Shown here: positions 1-7,611 of the stretch, one piece after another
Layout: every line of letters starts with the position of its first letter
Position numbering within the stretch: the first letter of the stretch is position 1
From: DATFYI01 sp035315125
GTDB lineage: Bacteria > Chloroflexota > Anaerolineae > Anaerolineales > Anaerolineaceae
Direction: 5' to 3'
DNA length: 14,422 nucleotides
Assembly: GCA_035315125.1 (NCBI GenBank)
Contig: DATFYI010000186.1
Span: 1-14,422 of the forward strand
Made by a program: the position numbers and the translations under genes
Notes under the pieces: generated by a model
Told to the model about the DNA's origin: nothing
Database searches by the model: none
What the model saw: the letters and a program-made list of their open reading frames with translations, nothing else

Positions 1-534
1 CCTGGCAGCCAGATACTCGGTTTACCGGTTCTGGGGGGCGCCGAAGCACTGCCAGAATTGCACCAGCGCGGTGTGAATCTGGCAATCAATGCGGTTGGCG
101 GAATTGGCGATTATTCCATTCGTCAAAAAGTATTCGACAGCCTGGCGCAATCCAGTTTTACCTGTCCTGCAGTCGTCCATCCTACTGCTTTTATCGAGCC
201 TTCCGCCAGCCTGGATGAGGGTGTGCAGGTACTTTCACAAAGTTATATCAGCAGCGATGCCAAGGTCGGGTTCGGAACGGTTATCAATGCGGGCGTAATC
301 GTTTCACATGATTGCTTATTGGGCAGATGTGTCAACCTTTCACCTGGCGCTATGCTGGCAGGTAATGTTCGAGTTGAAGATTTCGCTCAAATCGGGATGG
401 CCGCTACAATAAATATAGACCTGACGATCGGCGCCAGGGCCAGAATAGGCAACGGCGCAACCGTCAAAGCCGATGTACCACCCGATGGGATTGTACGGGC
501 TGGAACAATCTGGCCTATTCGCAGGGACGTTTGA
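1..534 (+). CDS. PglD/NeuD-type sugar O/N-acyltransferase, 5' truncated
   Basis: Partial gene. The frame is open from base 1 and stops at TGA 532-534, leaving 177 visible residues; the true start lies outside the window. The first visible residues (PVLGG, then LPEL, then GVNLAINAVGG) match the end of the small nucleotide-fold domain of PglD/NeuD acetyltransferases. From about visible residue 60 to the end it is a left-handed beta-helix of hexapeptide repeats. His103 (in VSHDC, codon 307-309) sits where the family has its catalytic base. The histidine often seen a few residues later is Asn here (VNLSPGA). Known members transfer an acetyl group from acetyl-CoA to a nucleotide-linked amino sugar or sialic acid for surface glycans. 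The acyl group and sugar cannot be read here. A TTG at 58 could be mistaken for a start, but the conserved domain continues upstream of it. The gene lies 34 nt before the NRAMP gene and may belong to an upstream glycan operon. Family call is firm; substrate unknown. Confidence 0.87.
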   Translation, partial: PGSQILGLPVLGGAEALPELHQRGVNLAINAVGGIGDYSIRQKVFDSLAQSSFTCPAVVHPTAFIEPSASLDEGVQVLSQSYISSDAKVGFGTVINAGVIVSHDCLLGRCVNLSPGAMLAGNVRVEDFAQIGMAATINIDLTIGARARIGNGATVKADVPPDGIVRAGTIWPIRRDV

Positions 535-557
535 TATTTCATCGTAAAACGAGTCTT

Positions 558-563
558 AGGGAG
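558..563 (+). promoter_or_regulatory. Ribosome binding site of the NRAMP gene
   Basis: AGGGAG lies 5 nt before the ATG at 569. A TTG three bases upstream (566) would leave only 2 nt, so ATG 569 is chosen as the start. Confidence 0.7.
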
Positions 564-568
564 AATTG

Positions 569-1876
569 ATGAAATCCAGCAGTGACAATGCACCGGTTAA
601 ATCAGGAGACCGGCGTACAGTCGAAGAAGCTAATCAGATACTTAAAGGAACCAGCAAGAAAGGCCGGTTGGCCAGCCTCTTACCCTTCCTGGGACCAGCC
701 TTTATTGCCAGCGTTGCCTATGTGGATCCGGGCAACTTTGCTACCAATATTCAAGGTGGAGCTCAATTTGGCTATACTCTGTTGTGGGTCATCATGTTCA
801 GCAACCTGTTGGCCATGCTTATCCAGAGTCTCTCGGCAAAATTGGGGATCGCCACCGGCCACAACCTGGCAGAACACTGCCGGCTCTCTTTCCCAAAGCC
901 GGTTGTTTGGTTCTTGTGGGTGCTGATGGAACTGGTCGCAATGGCCACCGATCTGGCTGAATTTCTGGGCGCGGCACTCGGTTTTTATTTGTTGCTTGGC
1001 ATCCCTCTCTGGATGGCAGGTCTTCTAACCGGTTTAGCCACCTTTATTATATTGGGCCTTGAACGATACGGTTTTCGCCCATTAGAAGCCGTCATCACTT
1101 CTTTTGTGGGGATTATTGCAATCTGCTATGTTATTGAGACTATTTTGGATAAACCAAATTGGGGCATTGTGGCTTACCACACTTTCGTGCCACAATTCAG
1201 CGGGCCGGAGAGCATTTTGTTGGCAACCGGTATCTTGGGAGCTACGGTGATGCCCCACGCAATTTACCTTCACTCAGCGTTGACTCAAGGCCGTATTGTT
1301 GTTCGGGATCCTCAGCAACTCAAGCGTTTATTTCATTTTGAGTTAATCGACGTGCTAATTGCTATGGGTATAGCCAGTCTGGTCAATGGCGCCATGCTGA
1401 TCATGGCAGCCTCAACTTTTTATACTCAAGGAATAACCAGTGTAGGTACAATCCAACAGGCTTACAAGACGTTGCAACCTCTGCTAGGGAAGGCATCTGG
1501 CTCGGTATTTGCTTTATCGCTGTTAGCTTCTGGCCTGTCATCAGCATCTGTTGGGACGATGGCCGGTCAGATCATCATGCAGGGATTTGTCAATCTCGAA
1601 ATACCGGTCTGGGTGCGCCGGTTGGTTACCATGATTCCTTCACTGGTTGTAATTATGCTGGGTTTGGACCCAACCAGAACGCTGGTTCTCAGCCAGGTCG
1701 CCCTCAGCTTTGGTCTCCCATTTGCCATTGTTCCCTTGGTTATGTTTACGAGCCGGCGTAGTTTGATGGGTGTCCTTACTAATCGCCGGATTACCAGCGT
1801 ACTGGCCTGGCTGGCGGCCGGCCTGATTGTTGTGTTGAACATTTACCTGCTGTATTCTATCTTCACAGGAGGTTGA
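569..1876 (+). CDS. mntH: NRAMP-family divalent metal transporter (MntH-like)
   Basis: A 435-residue multi-pass inner-membrane protein that would import Mn2+ or Fe2+ with protons. About eleven hydrophobic segments are visible after a polar N-terminus of about 35 residues. The two unwound-helix metal-binding motifs are intact: DPGN at residues 53-56 in TM1 and MPH at 228-230 in TM6. The Met marks a canonical Mn/Fe-type transporter rather than the Mg or Al branch. The family motif TDLAEFLG is at about 127-134. The length is normal for bacterial MntH. The stop codon (1874-1876) is followed 2 nt later by the universal stress gene, whose ribosome binding site lies in the last codons of this gene, so the two are probably translationally coupled. 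No Mn- or Fe-responsive operator (MntR or Fur type) was recognised in the 34 nt upstream. Metal preference is inferred from the motifs only. Confidence 0.93.
   Translation: MKSSSDNAPVKSGDRRTVEEANQILKGTSKKGRLASLLPFLGPAFIASVAYVDPGNFATNIQGGAQFGYTLLWVIMFSNLLAMLIQSLSAKLGIATGHNLAEHCRLSFPKPVVWFLWVLMELVAMATDLAEFLGAALGFYLLLGIPLWMAGLLTGLATFIILGLERYGFRPLEAVITSFVGIIAICYVIETILDKPNWGIVAYHTFVPQFSGPESILLATGILGATVMPHAIYLHSALTQGRIVVRDPQQLKRLFHFELIDVLIAMGIASLVNGAMLIMAASTFYTQGITSVGTIQQAYKTLQPLLGKASGSVFALSLLASGLSSASVGTMAGQIIMQGFVNLEIPVWVRRLVTMIPSLVVIMLGLDPTRTLVLSQVALSFGLPFAIVPLVMFTSRRSLMGVLTNRRITSVLAWLAAGLIVVLNIYLLYSIFTGG
1867..1873 (+). promoter_or_regulatory. Ribosome binding site inside the end of mntH
   Basis: AGGAGGT lies in the last codons of mntH, 5 nt before ATG 1879. 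It selects ATG 1879 over the in-frame TTG at 1873, which lies within the site, and implies coupled translation of the two genes. Confidence 0.8.
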
Positions 1877-1878
1877 GA

Positions 1879-2778
1879 ATGTTTAAACATATCCTGGTCC
1901 CATTAGATGGATCTCATTTGGCCGAATCAGCTTTGCCGGTTGCAGTTTCTTTGAGCAAAGCGTTTGGATCGACCGTGACTTTGATCCATATTATCGAGCA
2001 CAATGCACCTCAAGAAATTCATGGTGAACGCCATCTGAGAGAACAAAAAGAAGCCTACGATTATCTCGATCAAGTAGCACGACAGAATTTTCCACCAGAA
2101 ATAAAAGTGATCCGCCATGTTCACACCGAAGAGGTCAAGAATGTGGCTCGCAGCATTGTAGAACACAGCGGTGAGCTTTCGCCCGACCTGATCGTTATGT
2201 GTTCCCATGGTGCAGGGGGGTTGCGTGATATTATGGTTGGTTCGATTGCTCAACAAGTCATCAGTCGTGGTAAAACGCCCATCTTGCTTGTTCAACCGGA
2301 CGAAAATCGCTCTAACCCGACAGTTACTTTCAGTAGATTATTGATTCCTCTGGATGGCGATCCAGAACATGAAAAAGCTTTGCCTCTGGCAAAAGAGCTG
2401 GCCAAGAGTTTAAACGCCAAAATGGATTTGTTGATGGTCGTATATACATTGGGAACCTTACCTACCGAAAGAGCTGTCACAAGCCGACTGCTTCCTGCTG
2501 CGACTTCTGTAATGTTGGATATGACCGAATCATCGGCTCAGGATTATTTACAAGAAAAAGCTGCTTCATTTCAAGCAGAAGGTCTAAACGTGTCCTGGGA
2601 AGTTCGTCGCGGTGATCCGGCCGCCAATATTATTGAGACCGCCGAACAATCCAGCTCAGACCTGATTATTTTGGCCACACATGGAAAATCGGGCATGGAG
2701 GCTTTCTGGGCAGGTAGTGTGGCCCCGAGGGTTGTTACCCAAACACACATACCTTTGTTGTTGGTGCCTGTCAGGTAA
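1879..2778 (+). CDS. Tandem-domain universal stress protein (UspA family)
   Basis: A cytoplasmic protein of 299 residues made of two Usp domains. Domain 1 (about 1-140) begins FKHILVPLDGS and ends with a glycine-rich nucleotide-binding loop (SHGAGG, then GS at 121-122) followed by PILLVQP. Domain 2 (about 152-299) begins RLLIPLDGD and has the matching THGKSG with GS at 279-280, followed by IPLLLVPVR. Both domains carry the glycine/Ser pattern of ATP-binding (MJ0577-type) Usps, so ATP binding is likely, but the cellular role is not known from sequence. Known members bind ATP and help cells survive starvation, oxidants or metal stress. Its tight coupling to the NRAMP transporter suggests a role in metal uptake or metal stress; this is inference. 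The family call is very secure. Confidence 0.93.
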   Translation: MFKHILVPLDGSHLAESALPVAVSLSKAFGSTVTLIHIIEHNAPQEIHGERHLREQKEAYDYLDQVARQNFPPEIKVIRHVHTEEVKNVARSIVEHSGELSPDLIVMCSHGAGGLRDIMVGSIAQQVISRGKTPILLVQPDENRSNPTVTFSRLLIPLDGDPEHEKALPLAKELAKSLNAKMDLLMVVYTLGTLPTERAVTSRLLPAATSVMLDMTESSAQDYLQEKAASFQAEGLNVSWEVRRGDPAANIIETAEQSSSDLIILATHGKSGMEAFWAGSVAPRVVTQTHIPLLLVPVR

Positions 2779-2801
2779 ATCTATTGCGAAGAGGTAAATG
2801 A

Positions 2802-3278
2802 ATGTTCAAAAGTAAAAATACTCAACCTATCCCGGCATCCACAGCCATCCCCAGCGAGCGCGTCACTTCAGTATTGGGACCGGGCATCAACTGGCAGGGT
2901 AACCTGCGCGGCAGCGGTGGCGTACGTATCGAGGGTACGTTTGAGGGTGAAATCTTTGTACGTGGTCTGGTGATCGTTGGCGAAACCGGTCGGGTGACTT
3001 GCGAGGACCTGCGTGCCAATTCAGTGATTGTTGCCGGATCAGTTCGTGGAAACATTACCTCTGAGAAATTGGAAATACGCAGCTCGGGCCGCGTTTGGGG
3101 AGATGTTGTAACGGTCGCATTTGCTACTGAAGAAGGAGCCTTCTTGCGTGGGCAGGTTCGCATGGAAGAACGCGTTGAGCTTAACCTGGAGCCTTCGACA
3201 AATCCGGCTCAGGATAACCAACCTGCTGCTAATATCATCTACAACCAGGACGCAGAGAATACTGACAAGACCGAATAA
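2802..3278 (+). CDS. Bactofilin (polymer-forming cytoskeletal protein)
   Basis: A protein of 158 residues with the bactofilin (DUF583) layout: a short disordered N-terminus (1-23), a core of short beta-helix turns (about 24-122) and an acidic, polar C-terminal tail rich in Asn, Gln and Glu. The core opens with GPGINWQGNLRGSGG followed by VRIEGTFEGEI, the typical bactofilin entry, and continues with alternating Val/Ile and Gly positions (VIVAGSVRGNI, SGRVWGDV). Bactofilins polymerise without nucleotide into filaments that often lie against the membrane and place cell-wall or envelope enzymes. No transmembrane segment is present. The start at ATG 2802 follows GAAGAGGT (2788-2795). It lies 23 nt after the Usp gene and 15 nt before the CPBP-like membrane protein, so both are probably cotranscribed and the membrane protein could be a partner (inference). 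Confidence 0.92.
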   Translation: MFKSKNTQPIPASTAIPSERVTSVLGPGINWQGNLRGSGGVRIEGTFEGEIFVRGLVIVGETGRVTCEDLRANSVIVAGSVRGNITSEKLEIRSSGRVWGDVVTVAFATEEGAFLRGQVRMEERVELNLEPSTNPAQDNQPAANIIYNQDAENTDKTE

Positions 3279-3282
3279 GCAC

Positions 3283-3288
3283 AGGAGA
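3283..3288 (+). promoter_or_regulatory. Ribosome binding site for a TTG start
   Basis: AGGAGA lies 5 nt before TTG 3294 and supports this rare start codon. No ATG or GTG lies at a suitable distance, and the first hydrophobic segment follows directly. Confidence 0.7.
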
Positions 3289-3293
3289 TATTT

Positions 3294-4031
3294 TTGAACA
3301 TCAACTCAATCCTGGCTATCATCAGTGAATGGCTGGGCGTCATCGCAGTTATGCTGATCCTGGGGTTAAACCCAGTTTTTCGACTCCCCCAGGTGGGCTT
3401 TCGTTACCCTCGGCGAGAAGGGCTGGTCTCCTTTTTCTTGTATATTCTTATCCTGATTTTGGCATATATTTTTTATTCCGGTACAGTCAATCCAGCCCTG
3501 ATCAGATCCAATACAGCCCTGGATGTTCTCTACCAACGCTTATTTTTGGCAGTCCTAAGTTTGATCCCTTTCCTATTAGCACTAGCAGTCAGAAAGCAGC
3601 CTGTGCGCAGTACTGGCTGGAGCCGGAAAATAATCAGACCCGGTTTTGAACTTGGTCTGGCTTTGGCCTTTTTGACTATTTTCTTGCGTGGGAAAATCTA
3701 TAGTTTAATGGCGGGTGTCAGCCCGGCTGAAGGCTATGCCCTGCTGGCCTCAGCCGGAATGTGCCTGGCTGAAGAAACCATTTTTCGCGGCTATATTCAA
3801 CTTCGCCTGTGTTCCTGGATGGGCAACCAGGTAGGCTGGCTGGTGACAGCTCTGCTTTTTACCATCTGGCAATTGCCGCGTTTGATGCTGAATCCGGTAA
3901 ATCTGCCGATAAATCTGGCGTTTAGCCTAGGACAGGCCTTGTTGCTCGGCTGGATTTCCCAAAGAAGCGGAAATATATTAGTTCCGGTTCTTTACCGGAC
4001 GGTCTCAGAATGGATTTCATTTATTCCTTGA
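3294..4031 (+). CDS. CPBP-like (Abi/Rce1-type) membrane protein with incomplete active site
   Basis: An integral membrane protein of 245 residues starting at TTG. Several hydrophobic helices are visible (about 10-27, 45-62, 80-98, 117-132, 146-158, 180-193, 208-220 and 228-244). The C-terminal half follows the CPBP intramembrane metalloprotease pattern. Motif 1, EExxxR, is present as EETIFR at 160-165, within AEETIFRGYIQLRL. Motif 2, normally FxxxH, reads FTIWQ (189-193), so the metal-binding His is Gln. Motif 3, normally HxxxN, reads RTVSE (235-239), so both key residues are replaced. Active members cut prenylated or other membrane substrates with Glu and His residues. This copy is probably not a conventional protease and may act as a scaffold or chaperone, though that is inference. 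It sits between bactofilin and the ProRS-like gene with gaps of 15 and 29 nt. The family call is good; function is open. Confidence 0.8.
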   Translation: MNINSILAIISEWLGVIAVMLILGLNPVFRLPQVGFRYPRREGLVSFFLYILILILAYIFYSGTVNPALIRSNTALDVLYQRLFLAVLSLIPFLLALAVRKQPVRSTGWSRKIIRPGFELGLALAFLTIFLRGKIYSLMAGVSPAEGYALLASAGMCLAEETIFRGYIQLRLCSWMGNQVGWLVTALLFTIWQLPRLMLNPVNLPINLAFSLGQALLLGWISQRSGNILVPVLYRTVSEWISFIP

Positions 4032-4060
4032 TTATAAATATCTTCTAAGGATCAACGGAT

Positions 4061-5812
4061 ATGCGAATGTCAGCCCTGTTTAACCGAACCAGGCGCGAGG
4101 TCCCTACAGATGTAGATGTCGCCGGTCACCAACTCCTGATTCGAGCCGGGTATATTGCCCCTCTTGCTGCCGGTATTTTTAGCTATTTGCCGCTGGCGCA
4201 ACGATCCATCCATAAAATTAGCCAGATCGTGCGATCTGAAATCAATGGAATTGGAGGGCAAGAAGTGACCTTGCCAATCGTCCAACCGGATGACTTATGG
4301 CAAGAGAGTCGGGGTTTGGGCCTGGCAGACAAAGGAACGACTCACTTCCAGGACATTAATGGGCATGGGATGGTCCTGGCAATATCACACGCAGAAGCTG
4401 TAGCAGGCCTGGTAAGAAATATTGTACATTCTTACCGCCAGCTTCCGGCCTTGATCTATGATGTCCAAACCAGGTGGCGTGATGATGCACGTTCTCGGAC
4501 TGGAATGATCCGGGCCAGGGAATTTTCCATACTGGAGAGCTACAGTCTGGATGTGAACGAGCCGGGTCTGGAAATTCAATATCAAGCACATTTTCAGGCT
4601 TTTTCCAACGTGTACAAACGCTTTCAACTTCCGGCCACGGCAGTCCAATCTGATGTTGGCATGTTCGGTGGGTTGAAAGCTCAGGAATTCGTTTATCTAA
4701 CTGCGATTGGCGAAGACACATTGCTATTCTGCGATCATTGTGGGTATGCGGCTAACCGTCAAGTTGCCCGCTTCAATAAACCACGACCGCCGGAAGAAAT
4801 CCCCTTGCCCCTCAAAAAAATTGCAACACCGCATACAACCACTATCGAATCCCTGGCGGACATATTGCACATACCCAGCTCTAAGACAGCCAAGGCTGTA
4901 TTCTTGATGGCCAACCCGATCAAATCCATTTCAGATAAAACAGAAATAGAACAATTTGTTTTTGTGGTGGTACGTGGGGATATGGAGGTCAGTGAGTCTA
5001 AATTGGCTAATGCCATCAAGGCCCGCGCCCTCCGTCCGGCAACAGAAGCTGAAATACGCACCACAGGGACTGTGCCAGGGTATGCCTCCCCATTGGGTTT
5101 AAAAAACGTACTGGTTATTGTGGATGATTTGCTGGCCGATTGCCCAAATTTAGTAGCTGGAGCGAATGAAGAAGGTTACCACCTGCTTAATGTCAATTTC
5201 GTGCGTGATTATCAGGCCAGTCTCATAACCGATATCGCTCTAGCTCAAGCTGGAGATAGTTGCCCCATCTGCAATACGAGCCTGCGCTCCAATCGAGGGG
5301 TACAAATAGGGCATCTCTTCCAGATGGGTGTCACTCAATCTGCTGCCCTTGGAAGCGCCTTTTTGGATGAAACCAGCCAAAGCCGGCCGGTTATTATGGG
5401 TAATTACAGCCTTGAGATTAGCCGTCTATTGGCTTGTATTGCAGAAGAACATCACGATCCGCGCGGACTTTGCTGGCCAATTAGCATTGCTCCATATGTA
5501 GTACAGCTCGTTTTGCTTGGAAGTAAGGATGGCAGCACTGAAACGACAGCCCAAACCCTTTACAATGATCTATCATTTGCCGGGGTGGAAGTGTTGTTCG
5601 ATGATCGGACGGAAAGCGCCGGAGTAAAATTCAACGACGCCGATTTGATTGGCCTTCCTCTGCGTCTGACTGTAGGTGAACGCAATCTCAAGCAAGGCAA
5701 GGTGGAGCTTAAACATCGCACGGATGAGCAGGGTATCGTTCTTCCGTTAGAAGAAGCAGTTGGCAGAGTTATCGCCGAAATCCTGAAATTAGAAGAAAAA
5801 CTAAAGTCTTGA
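4061..5812 (+). CDS. proS: Divergent prolyl-tRNA synthetase (class II, bacterial type with editing insert)
   Basis: A cytoplasmic protein of 583 residues, normal length for bacterial ProRS, which charges tRNA-Pro. The order is: catalytic domain with motifs 1 and 2 (about 1-225); Cys pair CDHC (224-227); YbaK-like editing insert (about 255-395); second Cys pair CPIC (401-404) before GVQIGHLFQMG; motif 3 region (about 445-475); and anticodon-binding domain (about 475-583, with GVKFNDADLIGLPLRL and VGER). ATG 4061 is used because TAAGGA (4046-4051) sits 9 nt upstream; an ATG at 4067 is further away. Several usually invariant active-site positions differ: GPTHEE is AISHAE (107-112), RPRxGLMRxREFxMKD is RSRTGMIRAREFSILES (144-160), and YGIGxxR is YSLEISR (449-455). 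The ATP-binding arginines (R140, R455) remain. It may be a lineage variant or a paralogue with changed activity. It is the last gene of the series. Confidence 0.85.
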   Translation: MRMSALFNRTRREVPTDVDVAGHQLLIRAGYIAPLAAGIFSYLPLAQRSIHKISQIVRSEINGIGGQEVTLPIVQPDDLWQESRGLGLADKGTTHFQDINGHGMVLAISHAEAVAGLVRNIVHSYRQLPALIYDVQTRWRDDARSRTGMIRAREFSILESYSLDVNEPGLEIQYQAHFQAFSNVYKRFQLPATAVQSDVGMFGGLKAQEFVYLTAIGEDTLLFCDHCGYAANRQVARFNKPRPPEEIPLPLKKIATPHTTTIESLADILHIPSSKTAKAVFLMANPIKSISDKTEIEQFVFVVVRGDMEVSESKLANAIKARALRPATEAEIRTTGTVPGYASPLGLKNVLVIVDDLLADCPNLVAGANEEGYHLLNVNFVRDYQASLITDIALAQAGDSCPICNTSLRSNRGVQIGHLFQMGVTQSAALGSAFLDETSQSRPVIMGNYSLEISRLLACIAEEHHDPRGLCWPISIAPYVVQLVLLGSKDGSTETTAQTLYNDLSFAGVEVLFDDRTESAGVKFNDADLIGLPLRLTVGERNLKQGKVELKHRTDEQGIVLPLEEAVGRVIAEILKLEEKLKS

Positions 5813-5829
5813 GACTGATTTTTACAATT

Positions 5830-5844
5830 TTTACAAGCTGTAAA
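5830..5844 (+). repeat. 15-bp palindrome downstream of proS
   Basis: TTTACA-AGC-TGTAAA is a perfect inverted repeat with 6-bp arms, placed 17 nt after the proS stop and about 100 nt upstream of the next gene. A partial second copy of the left arm (TTTACA) begins at 5821. The arms are too AT-rich and the following bases too poor in T for a convincing terminator. It could be an operator for the signalling gene downstream, but no regulator is identified. Confidence 0.35.
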
Positions 5845-5930
5845 TTCGATTTATTAATAATACTTGCATGATTTAACGTTTTTGCAAGGATCAAGCACTG
5901 CTGTATTTTTATCCCTTTTTCGATTTTTAG

Positions 5931-5939
5931 TGCTATCAT
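5931..5939 (+). promoter_or_regulatory. Extended -10 promoter element, probably giving a leaderless mRNA
   Basis: TGCTATCAT matches the extended -10 form TGnTATAAT in all but one core base. It ends 6 nt before the GTG start at 5946, so transcription would begin at or next to the start codon. No ribosome binding site is present. An in-frame TAG at 5928-5930 excludes an earlier start. A weaker alternative is TTGCAA (5882-5887) with TATTTT (5904-5909). Confidence 0.5.
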
Positions 5940-5945
5940 TATAAA

Positions 5946-7595
5946 GTGTCAGCAGCTACTCGGGAAAGAATCCTGATCGTCGAGAACGACCCAGAAATCA
6001 GTGATCTGGTCGGGCGTCAGTCCTTGCAAGCTACTGGCTACCAGACTTTTGTAGTCAGTGATGCCAATACTGCCCTCTCCAAAACATTACAACTTGCACC
6101 CGACGCCATCCTGATCGATCTTAATCTGCCCGGTCTAAGTGGTAAAGATCTAATGGTTGCGCTCACTTCTCAGGGGATACAGACACCCATCATTGTCTTG
6201 TCCTTGAAAGGTACTGAGGCAGATATTATCCAGGCTTTCCGCCTGGGCGCAACGGATTACCTGCTCTGGCCTGTGCGCGAAGCTGAAGTAATTAATGTGG
6301 TGGAGCGGGTTTTAAAACAGGTTCGTGAGCGCCATGAACGAGAACGATTAGCCCAACAGCTTCAACAGACCAATCAGGAACTTCAACTGCGCGTGCGGGA
6401 GTTAACCGCCATTTTTGCAATTGGCAAGGCAGTTGTATCCATTACTGACCAGTCTGTTCTGTTTGAAAAAATACTAGAAGGGGCCACACGTGTTACTCAA
6501 GCGGATTTAGGTTGGTTCCTGTTAAGGGAAGAAAAAAATCGGGTTTATATCCTTGCTGCTCACCGTAATTTACCGGCCAGCATGTCTGAACGGATTAATA
6601 TGCCTTGGGATGATGGCGTCAGCTCGTTGGTTGCAATGTCTGGTGAGTCTCTCTCAATTCATGGTGAGCCGCTAAAGCGCTTCAAAATATTTACATTGGG
6701 TCAATCAGCCCTGATTGTGCCGATTAAAGTACAGAAACAGGTGGTCGGGATGTTGGTCGTTATGCGACGCCAACCCCTACCGTTTAACCCAAGTGACCAA
6801 CACTTATTGGAAGCCGTAGCGGATTATGCTGCAATTTCACTGGCGAACGCTCACCTTTTTCGGGCAATCGAAGAGCGCGCCCACAAGTATCAATCCCTGG
6901 TTGAAAGCGCTCAGGCAAACGAGAGAATTGCAAACGAACTGTTGCAAGGGGCCAAAAAGGAGTTGCGATTCAGCCTGGATCAATCCCGCATGTCCCTCGA
7001 TCGCCTTATAAAATCACCCGCAGCCCGCTGGACGTCAGATCAAAGGCAAGATCTGGCAGCGCTTCAAGATCAAGTCCAGCAACTCAACCGCATTACTGAA
7101 GCAATTATTCCCATCCAGACTGGTACCGCATCTTCTCATTCGAATATGACCGAGTTGATTCGGCAATCCTATAGCCGATTCCAGGCGATCGTCCAGGCAA
7201 ATGACATGAGTATCAGTTTGGATATTCCCTCTTCCGCGGTGGTGGCGAAGGCAGAACAAGGACAAATGACGCAGATATTAGATGGCTTGTTAAGTGCTAC
7301 CATTCAAAATGCAAAGCCAGGGGGGCAAATTACTATTCGCCTGGAAACTACACCGGATCAAATGGCTCACGCAACGATTACAAACACGCGCCTGGAAATT
7401 AGCCGTGACAGCCTTTCGCACCTTTTTGATGCCGATTTTCAACTCGATTCTGGTCAAAACCACCGTTTTGGTGGGCTTGGCATCAGACTTTGCTTGATTA
7501 AAGAATTGGTTACTCTACAAAAAGGGAAGATTTGGGTGGAAAGCAAAGATGGATCTGGAACCAGTTTTCATATTGCCTTACCCATATTTAAGTGA
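5946..7595 (+). CDS. REC-GAF-degenerate histidine kinase signalling protein
   Basis: A cytoplasmic protein of 549 residues with no membrane segment. GTG 5946 is the only usable start, because TAG lies 15 nt upstream in frame and the receiver's first strand (RILIVEND) begins at residue 8. Order: receiver (about 8-125), coiled coil (about 118-155), GAF domain (about 155-305), helical linker (about 305-395) and an ATPase-like domain (about 400-549). The receiver keeps acidic residues E13 and D15, phospho-acceptor D58 and S86, but the invariant Lys is Trp108 (WPV). The kinase half is degenerate. There is no H-box His in 320-395. The N-box Asns are G447 and A451. The G1 box DxGxG reads NTRLE (480-484). 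Only the G2 glycines (GGLG, 509-512) and the terminal GTSF survive. It therefore probably receives phosphate but cannot donate it. It lies 16 nt before a second protein with the same front half. Confidence 0.85.
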   Translation: MSAATRERILIVENDPEISDLVGRQSLQATGYQTFVVSDANTALSKTLQLAPDAILIDLNLPGLSGKDLMVALTSQGIQTPIIVLSLKGTEADIIQAFRLGATDYLLWPVREAEVINVVERVLKQVRERHERERLAQQLQQTNQELQLRVRELTAIFAIGKAVVSITDQSVLFEKILEGATRVTQADLGWFLLREEKNRVYILAAHRNLPASMSERINMPWDDGVSSLVAMSGESLSIHGEPLKRFKIFTLGQSALIVPIKVQKQVVGMLVVMRRQPLPFNPSDQHLLEAVADYAAISLANAHLFRAIEERAHKYQSLVESAQANERIANELLQGAKKELRFSLDQSRMSLDRLIKSPAARWTSDQRQDLAALQDQVQQLNRITEAIIPIQTGTASSHSNMTELIRQSYSRFQAIVQANDMSISLDIPSSAVVAKAEQGQMTQILDGLLSATIQNAKPGGQITIRLETTPDQMAHATITNTRLEISRDSLSHLFDADFQLDSGQNHRFGGLGIRLCLIKELVTLQKGKIWVESKDGSGTSFHIALPIFK

Positions 7596-7611
7596 CAGAT
7601 TGGTTTAAATC

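Noticed and set aside
4356..4721. Minus-strand open frame of 121 codons within proS
   Set aside because: It lies opposite the conserved catalytic domain of the ProRS-like protein, with no recognisable domain.
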